This document shows positions 26,456-36,089 of a stretch of 64,000 nucleotides of DNA, one piece after another. Position numbers and translations under genes: made by a program. The DNA is from Mangrovimonas sp. ST2L15 (lineage in GTDB: Bacteria > Bacteroidota > Bacteroidia > Flavobacteriales > Flavobacteriaceae): NCBI RefSeq assembly GCF_001280515.1, contig NZ_LBIQ01000030.1, forward strand, positions 1,116,001-1,180,000, read 5' to 3'. Below the pieces are notes generated by a model. The model saw only the letters and a list, made by a program, of their open reading frames with translations. It made no database searches and was not told where the DNA came from. How positions within the stretch are numbered: the stretch's first letter is position 1; the number at the start of each line of letters is the position of its first letter.

Positions 26456-27298
26456 ATGCAAATAAGAGTTTATAAGTCCGATAACTCTGGAGTTAGGTTG
26501 AAAGACCTTCTATCAGAAATGTTTTCTGACTTAAAACAATCAAGGGATCTAGCTTGGAGGCTAACGGTAAGGGATTTTAAAGGACAATATAGGCAATCGT
26601 TATTGGGTGCATTTTGGGCGTTTATTACGCCATTGATGAGTGCCTTAGTGTGGATTTTCTTAAACGCTTCGGGGGCTGTAAAGATTTCCGATTCAGGGAT
26701 TCCCTATCCCGCTTATGTATTAACTGGAACATTATTGTGGTCAATTCTAAGTGAAAGCGTAATGATTCCCCTTAAGCAAACAATGGGGTCTAAGGGAATT
26801 ATAGGTAAGATTAATTTTCCTAAGGAGGCTTTATTGTTGTCAGGACTATATAAAATTGGCGGTAATTCATTAATAAAATTATGCTTGATGTTTGCTGTTA
26901 TTATAATATTTGGAATCACTCCAGATTTTCGAATTATTTTTATACCATTGGTAATTTTAGGACTTATTTTTTTTGGTTTTTGTGCTGGTTTGATACTTAC
27001 ACCGTTAGGAATGTTATACAATGATGTTGGTAGGCTTATACCTATGGGAATGCAATTCTTAATGTATCTAAGCCCAGTAGTATATAGTGCATCCAAAAAT
27101 CAAGGGTTTCTCGCAAAAATTGTTGAATGGAATCCTACCTCATGCCTAATAGTTACAGCCAGGGAATATATGACCGGCTTGGAATCTTCCTATAATTTGT
27201 ATTTTACAGTTTTGATGATATTTACATTTATTTTTCTAGTTTTTGCTTGGGTATTTTATCGATTTTCGATACCGATTATTGTTGAAAGAAATGGATGA
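26456..27298 (+). CDS. Polysaccharide ABC exporter permease (Wzm-like)
   Basis: 280 residues, ABC-2 type permease with about six membrane segments. The N-terminal cytoplasmic part ends in the family pattern AWRLTVRDFKGQYRQSLLGA, typical of Wzm/TagG/RfbA permeases. Its TGA overlaps the ATG of the ATPase gene (ATGA), so the two are coupled. Exports a lipid-linked polysaccharide across the inner membrane. Confidence 0.92.
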   Translation: MQIRVYKSDNSGVRLKDLLSEMFSDLKQSRDLAWRLTVRDFKGQYRQSLLGAFWAFITPLMSALVWIFLNASGAVKISDSGIPYPAYVLTGTLLWSILSESVMIPLKQTMGSKGIIGKINFPKEALLLSGLYKIGGNSLIKLCLMFAVIIIFGITPDFRIIFIPLVILGLIFFGFCAGLILTPLGMLYNDVGRLIPMGMQFLMYLSPVVYSASKNQGFLAKIVEWNPTSCLIVTAREYMTGLESSYNLYFTVLMIFTFIFLVFAWVFYRFSIPIIVERNG

Positions 27299-28533
27299 TA
27301 AGAAATAGGGAAATGAATAAAGAAGTTTTAATAAAGGTTGAAGGTGTATCCAAAAAATACTGTAAAGATTTAAAGAAAAGCTTACAGTATGGATTATATG
27401 ATTTGTTTAAGCCCGTTTTCTTTGGGTCAAAGAAAAAAGGATTAAGAAATCATGAGTTTTGGGCAGTTAAAGAAGTTAGTTTTGAGCTCAAACGGGGAGA
27501 ATGTTTAGGTTTGATTGGTCACAATGGGGCCGGCAAAAGTACTTTATTGAAGATGCTGAATGGTTTGATAAAACCAGATGAAGGCTCTATAGAAATGAGA
27601 GGTAGAGTAGGTGCTTTAATTGAACTTGGTGCTGGTTTTAACCCGATTCTTACCGGTAGAGAAAATATCTATAATAATGGGGCGATTTTAGGCTTGTCTA
27701 AAAAGGAAATTGACAACAAGATTGATAAGATAATAGAATTTTCCGAAATAGGAGATTTTATTGATTCACCTGTTCAAAATTACAGTTCAGGAATGAAAGT
27801 CAGGTTGGGATTTGCTGTTGCTTCTCAGATGGAGCCAGATATCTTAATAATAGATGAGGTTTTGGCTGTTGGTGATGTAGGTTTTAAAATTAAATGTCTC
27901 AATAGGATTTCTGAACTTTTGGATAGATGTGCAGTAATTTTTGTGTCCCATTCCATGACACAAGTAGCAAAGGTTTGTACACACGGTATGCTATTAGATC
28001 ATGGAAAAACTAAATATGAAAGTGAACAAGTCCAAAATGTAATTACAGAGTACTTTAAGTTATTCCAAAATTCTGAGTCCAGTACGCAAGGAACTGGACA
28101 AGCATCATTTTCAAATTTGATTGTTGAGAATTATTCAGAAAAAACAGATAATCGTTTTGTTTTTCAGCAATCCAATGATGTGAAACTTAATTTTGAACTA
28201 ACAATTTCTAGCGAAATCAAAAAATTCTATGTTGGGTTATCTTTTTTGGATATTGAGCAAAAGTTGGTAGCAGTGGCAAACAATGTTCAGGATGGAATAG
28301 TTTTAATCAATGATAAAGAAAAACACCATATTTCAATAAGTGTACCGAATCTTTTTTCTTCGTTAAGTTATTCAGTTACCCTCGGTGTTTTTGAGGTTAA
28401 GGATTACAATGATCCGGTTTCGCTTGGTAAGCTATTATTGAGGAAAAGTGATTTTATATCATTTATTAATCAAGGTGTGAAACTTCCAAGTTATACACCA
28501 ATACAGCTCTCTGCCAATTGGGAGTTTAAATAA
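27295..28533 (+). CDS. Polysaccharide ABC exporter ATPase (Wzt-like) with C-terminal domain
   Basis: 412 residues. Nucleotide domain with Walker A GHNGAGKST (75-83), signature YSSGMKVRLGFA, Walker B ILIIDEVLAVGD (from 183) and the switch His in FVSHSM. After about residue 265 a beta-rich extension of about 145 residues follows, like the C-terminal domain of Wzt proteins that recognises the modified chain end. ATG 27295 overlaps the permease; ATG 27313 (MNKEVLIKVEG) is an alternative start. The extension suggests the exported glycan carries a specific terminal mark. Confidence 0.94.
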   Translation: MIRNREMNKEVLIKVEGVSKKYCKDLKKSLQYGLYDLFKPVFFGSKKKGLRNHEFWAVKEVSFELKRGECLGLIGHNGAGKSTLLKMLNGLIKPDEGSIEMRGRVGALIELGAGFNPILTGRENIYNNGAILGLSKKEIDNKIDKIIEFSEIGDFIDSPVQNYSSGMKVRLGFAVASQMEPDILIIDEVLAVGDVGFKIKCLNRISELLDRCAVIFVSHSMTQVAKVCTHGMLLDHGKTKYESEQVQNVITEYFKLFQNSESSTQGTGQASFSNLIVENYSEKTDNRFVFQQSNDVKLNFELTISSEIKKFYVGLSFLDIEQKLVAVANNVQDGIVLINDKEKHHISISVPNLFSSLSYSVTLGVFEVKDYNDPVSLGKLLLRKSDFISFINQGVKLPSYTPIQLSANWEFK

Positions 28534-28541
28534 TTATTTAT

Positions 28542-30629
28542 ATGAGAATATGCGTTTTAACTATTGTTGATAACCTTGGTAATCGAGGATCATTAGTTCA
28601 AGCTACAGCAATGCTAAAGGTTTTCAATGCGGAGGCCGTAGTTTGGAAACGAGATGAGGTTTGGCAAAAGTTTAGTGAGAATTGTGATAAAGAAACTAAA
28701 GAATACTATGAGAGTTTAAATATAGGAGAATCCTTCAATGATTATAAATTAGCTGCGAATTATATCAATACAAATTTCGATTTAATGATTGTCGGTAGTG
28801 ATGAATTATGGAAAGCTGGTGATCCTGAAGATTCTTTTTCGATACCCTACCCAAATCCATTTTGGGGTTCAGAAATTACGATTAAAAAAGTCGCCCTTGC
28901 TGTTTCTACGGGGTCAATTGATATTTTGTCCTATCCAGAATCGGTTAGGAAAGGGATGCATGAAGATTTATCCTCTTTTGATTTAATCTATGTGAGAGAC
29001 CGAAAAAGTGTTGATGATTTAACAAAAATAGGGGTTGAGGCTGATGGAATATTGCCCGATCCTAGTTTTGCAATTGATTATCCTATAACAGATAAACTGC
29101 CAACTGATAATGTAACGCCTTTAGAATGGTTTTCTTCTTTCTCAAATTTATTGTATATAAAACATGAGAGGATGCATAAGCTTTTGGCTTGCATTAGAAG
29201 TGGTACCCCATGTTTATCTTATGACCATAGGGAAAAGTCCAAAGAGATCAAAAGAGATTTCATGTTGCCTGAAGGTGACTTAATAGAAATTGTAGATAAA
29301 TGGCCTTATGAGTCTGTTGTAGAAAAATGTAAAGATAACCGACAACAATGGGTTAATATCGTTAAAAGACTTAAAAGTATGTACGGTCTTGAAATAGACG
29401 ACCTTTCAAATGAAATATTATTTCCACCCCATGGGGTAAAGCCTGCTTCAAGTACTTATATGTTTGATAGCCTTCGCACTGGAAGGACAAATTACGATAA
29501 GGGACTTTTGGAAACGCCAGAAGTTTTATGGAAAAGGAAATTGCCAAATGATAAACCCTATTCACCTGAATCTACAGCAATTTTTGATAGAAAGGGTAAT
29601 ATTTATTTTGGTTGTCATGATGGACTATTTTATTCTTTAAATGGTGACGGTGAAATTCGTTGGTCTTTCAAAACACATGGCAAAATTTATTCAAGTCCCT
29701 TAATGATACCAGATAAAGGGTATATATGTTTTGCAAGTGGTGATGGGTTTCTTTATAGTTTGAATCTAGAAGGAAAGTTATTATGGAAGGAGCAAATAGG
29801 TAGACCTTTGTCAACTGAGAAGGCTTTAAAAAGGCAAAAACGGTATCGTAAGAAGCACCATCCGTTGCATGAAATAAACCGTATCGCATCTGCAAATGCC
29901 TGGGCTTCTCCAAACATGCTTTCAGATGGAACTATATGTATATGTGGCTATGAGTTTGGCTTGACCGTGTTAAACCCAGACACAGGAAAAATAAAATGGC
30001 GATTTGATTTAGGTGAACCAGCTGCTCATTTAGCTGGGGTAGCAATAAAGGAGGATAATATTATTGCGGTATCCCAACAAAGAAGGGTTTTTAAAATCTC
30101 TCCTGAAGGTCAAGTAATTTGGTCAAAGAAATTACGTCGAGGATACAATGCATGGGGGAACCCAAGTGTTAATCCAGAGAATGGTCATATATATGTTCCA
30201 GTGAGTAAGCGCGAAGATTCGGCGTTGATATATGCTTTCAACCAAGAAGGAAAAAGAATTTGGAAAACTAAAATTCCTGAAGGTACACGTGGTACCATTT
30301 CTATTTCACGTGAAAATTATTTGATTTGTTGTGGATTTAAGGGCAACATGTATTTTATTGATAAAAATTCGGGTAAAGTTATCAAAGTCATAGAAGTAAC
30401 TGATGGGAAAATGTGGACCTCTGCAAGTATAGATAGCAATGGCTATATTTTTGTGCCAGTTATTGATTCTAGTGAAAAGGATACTGGTCGATTATGTTGT
30501 TTCGATAAACAAGGAGAGTTGATTTGGGAGTTCGAAATGGGCAAAGGACATAGTGTCCCTGTAATAGATAGCCTTCAACGACTGTATTTAGGTTCATGGA
30601 CAGGAGAATACATTTGCTTGCAAACATAA
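28542..30629 (+). CDS. Pyruvyltransferase-like / PQQ-type beta-propeller fusion
   Basis: 695 residues in two parts. Residues 1 to about 285 look like the polysaccharide pyruvyl transferase family (PF04230): MRICVLTIVDNLGNRGSLVQ, DLMIVGSDELWK, LALVS-like core AVSTGS, DLIYVRDRKSVDDLTKIGV and DPSFAIDY. Residues about 340-695 are a BamB-like PQQ propeller with repeats such as GNIYFGCHDGLFYSLNGDGE, GEIRWSFKTHGKIYSSPLM, GKIKWRFDLG, GQVIWSKKL and GELIWEFEMG. No signal peptide, so the propeller is cytoplasmic, unlike BamB. The frame is open throughout with no sign of a frameshift. The pyruvyltransferase part might add a ketal pyruvate to a sugar; the propeller role is unknown. Confidence 0.82.
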   Translation: MRICVLTIVDNLGNRGSLVQATAMLKVFNAEAVVWKRDEVWQKFSENCDKETKEYYESLNIGESFNDYKLAANYINTNFDLMIVGSDELWKAGDPEDSFSIPYPNPFWGSEITIKKVALAVSTGSIDILSYPESVRKGMHEDLSSFDLIYVRDRKSVDDLTKIGVEADGILPDPSFAIDYPITDKLPTDNVTPLEWFSSFSNLLYIKHERMHKLLACIRSGTPCLSYDHREKSKEIKRDFMLPEGDLIEIVDKWPYESVVEKCKDNRQQWVNIVKRLKSMYGLEIDDLSNEILFPPHGVKPASSTYMFDSLRTGRTNYDKGLLETPEVLWKRKLPNDKPYSPESTAIFDRKGNIYFGCHDGLFYSLNGDGEIRWSFKTHGKIYSSPLMIPDKGYICFASGDGFLYSLNLEGKLLWKEQIGRPLSTEKALKRQKRYRKKHHPLHEINRIASANAWASPNMLSDGTICICGYEFGLTVLNPDTGKIKWRFDLGEPAAHLAGVAIKEDNIIAVSQQRRVFKISPEGQVIWSKKLRRGYNAWGNPSVNPENGHIYVPVSKREDSALIYAFNQEGKRIWKTKIPEGTRGTISISRENYLICCGFKGNMYFIDKNSGKVIKVIEVTDGKMWTSASIDSNGYIFVPVIDSSEKDTGRLCCFDKQGELIWEFEMGKGHSVPVIDSLQRLYLGSWTGEYICLQT

Positions 30630-30695
30630 TATTAGTTTTGTTTTAAATTTTAAAGAGCGAAGTCATTAAGAAAGAATCAAAGATTAAACTATTGT

Positions 30696-31610
30696 ATGCT
30701 CAAAAATGGATATTTGATAGGGATTAAAAGGAAGTTAAGAATTAGGACGAGAGTTAAAAAATCGTTAGTAACTATGACCAATGGTGCTGATAAGTTGTCA
30801 AAACCTATCACAGTATCTTTAAGAAATTCCTATGTCAAATATTTTGGTAAATTCTATCAAAAGAAAATATTGTTCATTTTTGGTGTTCAGAGGTCTGGAA
30901 CAACTGCTTTATTCCATTTTTTGAGGAAGGATAAAAGAATTCAAACGTATAATGAATTTAGTGAACTCTCCGTCGATGGAGATGAAAAATTAAGATTACA
31001 TCCATACCCAAGATTAAAAAAACAATTTGATAGGAATTTAAGGCCAATTTTACTCTTAAAACCATTAGTAGAAAGTCAAAATGCTAATAGACTTTTAGAG
31101 GAGTTTCCAAATTCTAGGGGTATTTGGATTTATAGAAATTATAAGGATGTCGCTAACTCCAACTTAAATAAATTTGGAATCAATAATGGAATAAAAAATT
31201 TAACTCCATTAATGAATGGAGATTCCTCTAATTGGAGGTCAGAGAATGTTTCCGATGATATAAAGGAGATAGTTGCTAAGTATTTTTCTTCTGACATGAA
31301 GCCACATGATGCGGCTGCCTTATTCTGGTATGTTAGAAGTAGTTTTTACTACTCTCAAGGGTTAAATAATTCAAATCGAATTTTATTAATGCGTTATGAA
31401 AGCTTTGTTAAGGAGCCATATAAAAAGTTATCTAGAGTATACCAATTTTTAGGGGAGAAGATACCCGAAACATTGAAGGAAAATGATATTCATGGAAGGT
31501 CCATTAAGAAGGGTGAAGATATAAATTTAAGTCCGGAAATTGAAACTTTATGTGATGGGCTTTACCAAAAATTTGAAAAGGAATACTCGTCAAAGAACAA
31601 TTCATTTTAA
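30696..31610 (+). CDS. Sulfotransferase family protein
   Basis: 304 residues. PAPS 5'-phosphosulfate loop FGVQRSGTTALFHFL (QRSGTT at 65-70) and the 3'-phosphate region IWIYRNYKDVANSN. It should transfer sulfate from PAPS to a sugar hydroxyl, most likely on this polymer. Basic N-terminus of about 40 residues, no signal peptide. Its stop overlaps the next start by one base (TAATG). The 66 bp before it hold no clear signal. Confidence 0.87.
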   Translation: MLKNGYLIGIKRKLRIRTRVKKSLVTMTNGADKLSKPITVSLRNSYVKYFGKFYQKKILFIFGVQRSGTTALFHFLRKDKRIQTYNEFSELSVDGDEKLRLHPYPRLKKQFDRNLRPILLLKPLVESQNANRLLEEFPNSRGIWIYRNYKDVANSNLNKFGINNGIKNLTPLMNGDSSNWRSENVSDDIKEIVAKYFSSDMKPHDAAALFWYVRSSFYYSQGLNNSNRILLMRYESFVKEPYKKLSRVYQFLGEKIPETLKENDIHGRSIKKGEDINLSPEIETLCDGLYQKFEKEYSSKNNSF

Positions 31611-32770
31611 TGAATCTTGAAAAATTTAAAAATACTAAATTTATATTTATAGTTAACAACTATAAGGCTTTTGGAGGAGCTGAAAGACAGGCGCTTATTT
31701 TTGCAACTTATCTTTTGGAACATGTTACAGATAATGTTGCTTTTTTAGCTTTGGGGGATGGAGAGAATTTTAAAAGTAGATTAGAAGATTTTGATATAAC
31801 TACGTATTGTTTCCCTTTCAATCATAATGCTTCAAAACCTAAAAAAATAATTCAATATCTAAACTTAATTCGCTTTCTCAAAAAATTGAATCCTGATGTT
31901 TTAATTCCTTATGTTGCCGAATCTAATAAAGTAGTCGCTCAAATTTGGAAACACACCGGTGCCAAGTTTGCATTTTGGAACCAAAGAGAAGAAGGTAGAA
32001 AACTATATGGGTCAAAACGTGAAAATAAATTAATTAGGCAATTACCGGCTATAGTTTCCAATTCATTTGAAGGTAAGCAGGCGTTGATGAGAGTTTATGG
32101 ATTGGAAGCCAAAGATATTATTGTGATTAATAATGGTGTTGTTCCATATGGTAAAGACGTTACTATTATTAATTGGCATGAAAAATTGGATATTGAACCC
32201 AGCCGTCCTATAGTAGCAATGATTGCCAATATTACTGATAGGAAGGACCATGAAACTTTATTAAAGGCATGGAAAAAGGTTGTTGATTGGTGCAAAAATA
32301 ACGAAAGGAATATCCCATTTTTAATTTTAGCTGGAAGAAAAGCAAATGCCTATAACAAATTGAGGTTACTAGCATTTGATTTAAAATTGAGTGATCATAT
32401 CGCTTTTATAGGTGAAATTAATCCTGTCCAACCTTTAATTAAAAGTACGCTATTTTGTGTATTTAGTTCAAATTTGGAAGGGTGCCCAAATGGAGTGCTG
32501 GAATGTATGGAACAAGGAAAGGCGGTTATAGGAACAGATATAAGTGGAGTGAGGCAGGCCTTGGGAGATAGATATGATAATAGTTGTATATCTCAACCGA
32601 ATAATCCCGATAGTCTTTTTGAAAAAATAATTGAATTATACAAATCTCCTGATTTGATTGAGGAAATAGGACACAATAATTCACAAAAAATTGCTTCAGA
32701 TTTTTCTGTAGAAAAAATGGCAAAGGCCCATTTAAAGTTAATAGAAGAAAAAATCTTTGAGAAAGAATGA
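31610..32770 (+). CDS. Glycosyltransferase family 4
   Basis: 386 residues, GT-B fold. N-terminal FGGAERQALIFATYLL is the classic GT4 acceptor-side motif; the C-terminal domain has SSNLEGCPNGVLECMEQGKA, the EX7E nucleotide-sugar motif, then GTDISGVRQAL. Cytoplasmic. Overlaps the sulfotransferase stop by one base and the next gene by ATGA. Donor and linkage cannot be read from sequence. Confidence 0.92.
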   Translation: MNLEKFKNTKFIFIVNNYKAFGGAERQALIFATYLLEHVTDNVAFLALGDGENFKSRLEDFDITTYCFPFNHNASKPKKIIQYLNLIRFLKKLNPDVLIPYVAESNKVVAQIWKHTGAKFAFWNQREEGRKLYGSKRENKLIRQLPAIVSNSFEGKQALMRVYGLEAKDIIVINNGVVPYGKDVTIINWHEKLDIEPSRPIVAMIANITDRKDHETLLKAWKKVVDWCKNNERNIPFLILAGRKANAYNKLRLLAFDLKLSDHIAFIGEINPVQPLIKSTLFCVFSSNLEGCPNGVLECMEQGKAVIGTDISGVRQALGDRYDNSCISQPNNPDSLFEKIIELYKSPDLIEEIGHNNSQKIASDFSVEKMAKAHLKLIEEKIFEKE

Positions 32771-34053
32771 AGATTTTATTTTGCGCTACAGATCGTCCCG
32801 GTCACATTGCTTCAGGTCCTAATGCCTGGATTCAGCGATTAATTCCTGATTTGAGACTGAAGTATAATTTAGAAGTTGAAGTCCTATTTGTTTATTCGGG
32901 AGATATTTCACTATGTCCCACGATTAATTTTTTTATGGAAAATGAATTGCCTTTCCATACAATTAATCGCAAGAAAATTAACTTTATCTCGGATCAAGTA
33001 AAAGAAATCTTAAGAATCATCAAGAAGGGAGATTTTACTGTTTTAGTTGCTAATCTAGTGGTTCCCGCATTTTATTGTGCAAAGTTTTTGAAGAAATCGA
33101 ATGTTCCGGTGGTGGGTGTTTTGCACTCCAATGATTTATTTTATAAAAGTGTTATCGAAAATTTTATAGAGAGCTCTAATGAAAATTTTATTACACATGC
33201 TGTCGCAGTTTCAAATTTTTTAGGTGCACTGGCTTCGGAGAAAAATACCAACAGAATTCATATTGAAACTATTCCGTGTGGCACGCCAACTGCAAATACC
33301 TGTGCAGAAAAACCTAATGATACTTTAAGTGTTCTATACGCCGGTAGATTGGAAGTAGAACAAAAGCAAATTATGAAACTTGCCGAGTCTTTTCTAAATG
33401 CTTCGAGAAAGAACCCGAAATTAAAGTTTACGATTGTTGGTTCTGGAACGCAAGAGAACAATTTGAAGAAACTTTTAGATGAAAATAAAGACCACTCTGT
33501 ATGCTATAAAGGAGCAGTTAGTCCTTCAAATATAGGTGAAGAAATGGCGAAACATCATGTTTTTACATTATTGAGTGATTTTGAGGGTATGCCAGTGGCG
33601 CTGATGGAGGGGATGTCCAGTGGGCTTGTTCCTGTATGTCTTCAAGAAGAGAGTGGCATCAATGAAATTATAAAACATGGGGTTAATGGTTTTGTTGTAA
33701 AAAATCGGGGGCAAGATTATTTGGAAAAATTAAGCATATTAAGCAGTGATTTTTCCTTGTGGGAAAGCATGTCGCAAGAGTCTATTAAGGCAATCAATTC
33801 AGAATATAGTTCGGATATTGTTCATGCAAAATGGGCAGTTTTATTGAAAAGTTTTGAGACTATTCAAGTAAGGCCAATTCAAATTCCATCTTATATTAGG
33901 CTTAAAGGTGATTTGCTTCACTATGGAGATAATAGAAAACCAGAATGGAAAGACATTTTGATTCAAGATGTTAAAAAGGAATGGTCAAATTTTAAAAAGC
34001 GTGCTAGACCTAGAACGAGATTAAGATCTTTATTTAAGCGGAATGAGAAATAA
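32767..34053 (+). CDS. Glycosyltransferase family 4
   Basis: 428 residues. N-terminal domain begins MKILFCATDRPGHIASGPNA; C-terminal domain has VLYAGRLEVEQKQ and LSDFEGMPVALMEGMSSG (EX7E) then GINEIIKHGVNGFVV. After about residue 370 a basic tail (NFKKRARPRTRLRSLFKRNEK) may touch the membrane. Coupled to the previous gene by ATGA and overlapping the next by 11 bases. Confidence 0.92.
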   Translation: MKILFCATDRPGHIASGPNAWIQRLIPDLRLKYNLEVEVLFVYSGDISLCPTINFFMENELPFHTINRKKINFISDQVKEILRIIKKGDFTVLVANLVVPAFYCAKFLKKSNVPVVGVLHSNDLFYKSVIENFIESSNENFITHAVAVSNFLGALASEKNTNRIHIETIPCGTPTANTCAEKPNDTLSVLYAGRLEVEQKQIMKLAESFLNASRKNPKLKFTIVGSGTQENNLKKLLDENKDHSVCYKGAVSPSNIGEEMAKHHVFTLLSDFEGMPVALMEGMSSGLVPVCLQEESGINEIIKHGVNGFVVKNRGQDYLEKLSILSSDFSLWESMSQESIKAINSEYSSDIVHAKWAVLLKSFETIQVRPIQIPSYIRLKGDLLHYGDNRKPEWKDILIQDVKKEWSNFKKRARPRTRLRSLFKRNEK

Positions 34054-35188
34054 AAATATATTGATTGTATCACCTACTAAAGTGGGGTTGACAGAAACCT
34101 TTATTAAAGCGCATCTGGAAAACTTACATGGGAAAGTATTTTATTTGTATGGTTATGATTTAAATTATAAAACAAAAGAAGATATTCCCTTAAATGAGTT
34201 GTTGAGATGCAAGAAAACTTTTAAAGATAAATTTTTAAATCTCTTACCTCATTATTTTTGGTTCAAAATCCATAAGAACATACAAAAAGCTTTAAGCAAC
34301 GAAAATTTAATCAAAAGATATATTCTTGAAAATCATATAGATGTTGTTTTGGCAGAATATGGTACAGCCGGAAGTTTTATTACTCCTATTTGTAAATCTT
34401 TAAATATACCCTTGATAGTACATTTTCATGGTTTTGATGCATCCAAATACAAGACACTTGAAACTTTTAGAGAGGGTTATAGGCTAATGTTTGACTATGC
34501 TCATAAGATTATTGTTGTTTCTGAAGCGATGAAATTAGCATTAAAGAACGAGGGATGTCCCCAGGAAAAATTAGTTTTAAACACTTATGGGCCAAATCCT
34601 GAATATTTAAAGGTGGCGCCAAATTATAGCTCCAATACAATTGTTGCAGTTGGAAGGCAAACCTACAAAAAGGCACCGTATATCTCCATTTTAGCTTTCA
34701 AGAAAGTTCTAGAATCGCATCCAAATTTGAACTTGGTAATGATTGGAGATGGTGAGCTCTATGAGGTGTCAAAACATCTAGTGGAAAGTTTAGGCTTAGA
34801 GAATAAAGTTAATCTACCAGGAGGTTTAGAGCGTCAAAAAATAATAGGGTATTTAAAGGATTCTTTTTTATTTATTCAGCATTCCTTGGTTGCTAGAGAT
34901 GGTGATAGTGAAGGCACGCCCGTTGGAATTATAGAGGCCATGGTGGCTGGATTACCAATTGTTTCTACCCTTCATGCAGGGATTCCTGATGTCGTTTTGG
35001 ATGGGGAGACTGGTTTCCTTGTAAAGGAAGGAGAAATAGAAGAAATGGCTAAAAAAATGGAATTAGTAATCAATGATAGAGAGTTAGCTGAAAGGATGGG
35101 CCGGAAAGGTAAAGAAAGAATAAAAAGCAACTTTACTTTGGAAAAGCATATTCAAGTGATAGATGAAATTATAGCTGCGATAAAATAG
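34043..35188 (+). CDS. Glycosyltransferase family 4
   Basis: 381 residues. N-terminal VSPTKVGLTETFIKAHLENL resembles colanic-acid WcaL-type GT4 enzymes; HFHGFDASKYK follows, and the C-terminal domain has ARDGDSEGTPVGIIEAMVAG (EX7E) and HAGIPDVVLDGETGFLV. Cytoplasmic GT-B enzyme acting on the polymer repeat. The start overlaps the preceding gene by 11 bases. Confidence 0.92.
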   Translation: MRNKNILIVSPTKVGLTETFIKAHLENLHGKVFYLYGYDLNYKTKEDIPLNELLRCKKTFKDKFLNLLPHYFWFKIHKNIQKALSNENLIKRYILENHIDVVLAEYGTAGSFITPICKSLNIPLIVHFHGFDASKYKTLETFREGYRLMFDYAHKIIVVSEAMKLALKNEGCPQEKLVLNTYGPNPEYLKVAPNYSSNTIVAVGRQTYKKAPYISILAFKKVLESHPNLNLVMIGDGELYEVSKHLVESLGLENKVNLPGGLERQKIIGYLKDSFLFIQHSLVARDGDSEGTPVGIIEAMVAGLPIVSTLHAGIPDVVLDGETGFLVKEGEIEEMAKKMELVINDRELAERMGRKGKERIKSNFTLEKHIQVIDEIIAAIK

Positions 35189-35193
35189 AATTT

Positions 35194-36084
35194 ATGTTAC
35201 ATTTTTTAAGACAAAAATGGAGGGCTTTACATTTAAATACTGATGTAATTAAACTGAGTGATAACCTTCGGTTTTACAAGAAAAAATTCAAATTTGAAGA
35301 TATTTCTAAGGCGGTTCCTAATTTGATAATTATTGGTTCTCAGAAATGTGGTACTTCTTCTTTACACTATTATTTGATGGAGCATCCAGAAATTTATATG
35401 TCTTCTAGGTTTAAAGAGCCAGGGTACTTCATATTTGATGAATGGGCAAAAGACTATTGGAAGCTTAAAGGTTTTGATATCAAATCAAAAAAAAGATTGA
35501 AATTAGATTATATGTTATCTGATTCTTTTTGTAATCAAAAATATTTTGGAGAAAGTTCTACCCACTATACAATCAATGATAGAACGCAAAAATTTAATGT
35601 GCCATACCTGATAAAATCTGAATCTCCAAATTCAAAAATTATTTACTTAGTAAGAAATCCATTCGAAAGGCTAAGGTCATCTTATTATCATATGGTTAAA
35701 TATTGGGGGTATAAAGGGACACTCGACAGTTTTATCAATGATGATCCAGGTGCAGTAGAAACAACAATGTATTATAACCAAATACAACCATATTTGGAAG
35801 AATTTAAGAGTGATGTATTAATTTTGGAGTTTGATGATTTTATTAAAAATACTCAGGCAAATATGGACGAAGTTTATGATTTTTTAGGTTTACAAAGAAT
35901 TAATCATACTCAATTTTCTGTCTTTAATAAAACCAGTCCTAATATCAAATCAAAGTTTTCTGTAGATTCCTACCAGTTTTTATTGCCATTATTTGAGGAG
36001 CAAAAAAAACTTTTAGAATCTAGTATTAATAAACCTTTAGATTGGAATTTTTCCAATGAAAAATGGGTTGAAACCTTTGATTAA
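35194..36084 (+). CDS. Sulfotransferase (Sulfotransfer_1 type)
   Basis: 296 residues. The PAPS loop GSQKCGTSSLHYYL (48-61) is the heparan N-/3-O-sulfotransferase-like form; KEPGYF and the 3'-phosphate motif YLVRNPFERLRSSYYH follow. Second of five sulfotransferases in the locus. No signal peptide, so it acts in the cytoplasm on lipid-linked intermediates or precursors. Confidence 0.92.
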   Translation: MLHFLRQKWRALHLNTDVIKLSDNLRFYKKKFKFEDISKAVPNLIIIGSQKCGTSSLHYYLMEHPEIYMSSRFKEPGYFIFDEWAKDYWKLKGFDIKSKKRLKLDYMLSDSFCNQKYFGESSTHYTINDRTQKFNVPYLIKSESPNSKIIYLVRNPFERLRSSYYHMVKYWGYKGTLDSFINDDPGAVETTMYYNQIQPYLEEFKSDVLILEFDDFIKNTQANMDEVYDFLGLQRINHTQFSVFNKTSPNIKSKFSVDSYQFLLPLFEEQKKLLESSINKPLDWNFSNEKWVETFD

Positions 36085-36089
36085 AATAT

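Noticed and set aside
30633-30640. TAGTTTTG as a -7 element before the sulfotransferase at 30696
   Set aside because: The best upstream TTTG is only 16 bp away and such octamers are frequent by chance in this AT-rich DNA.
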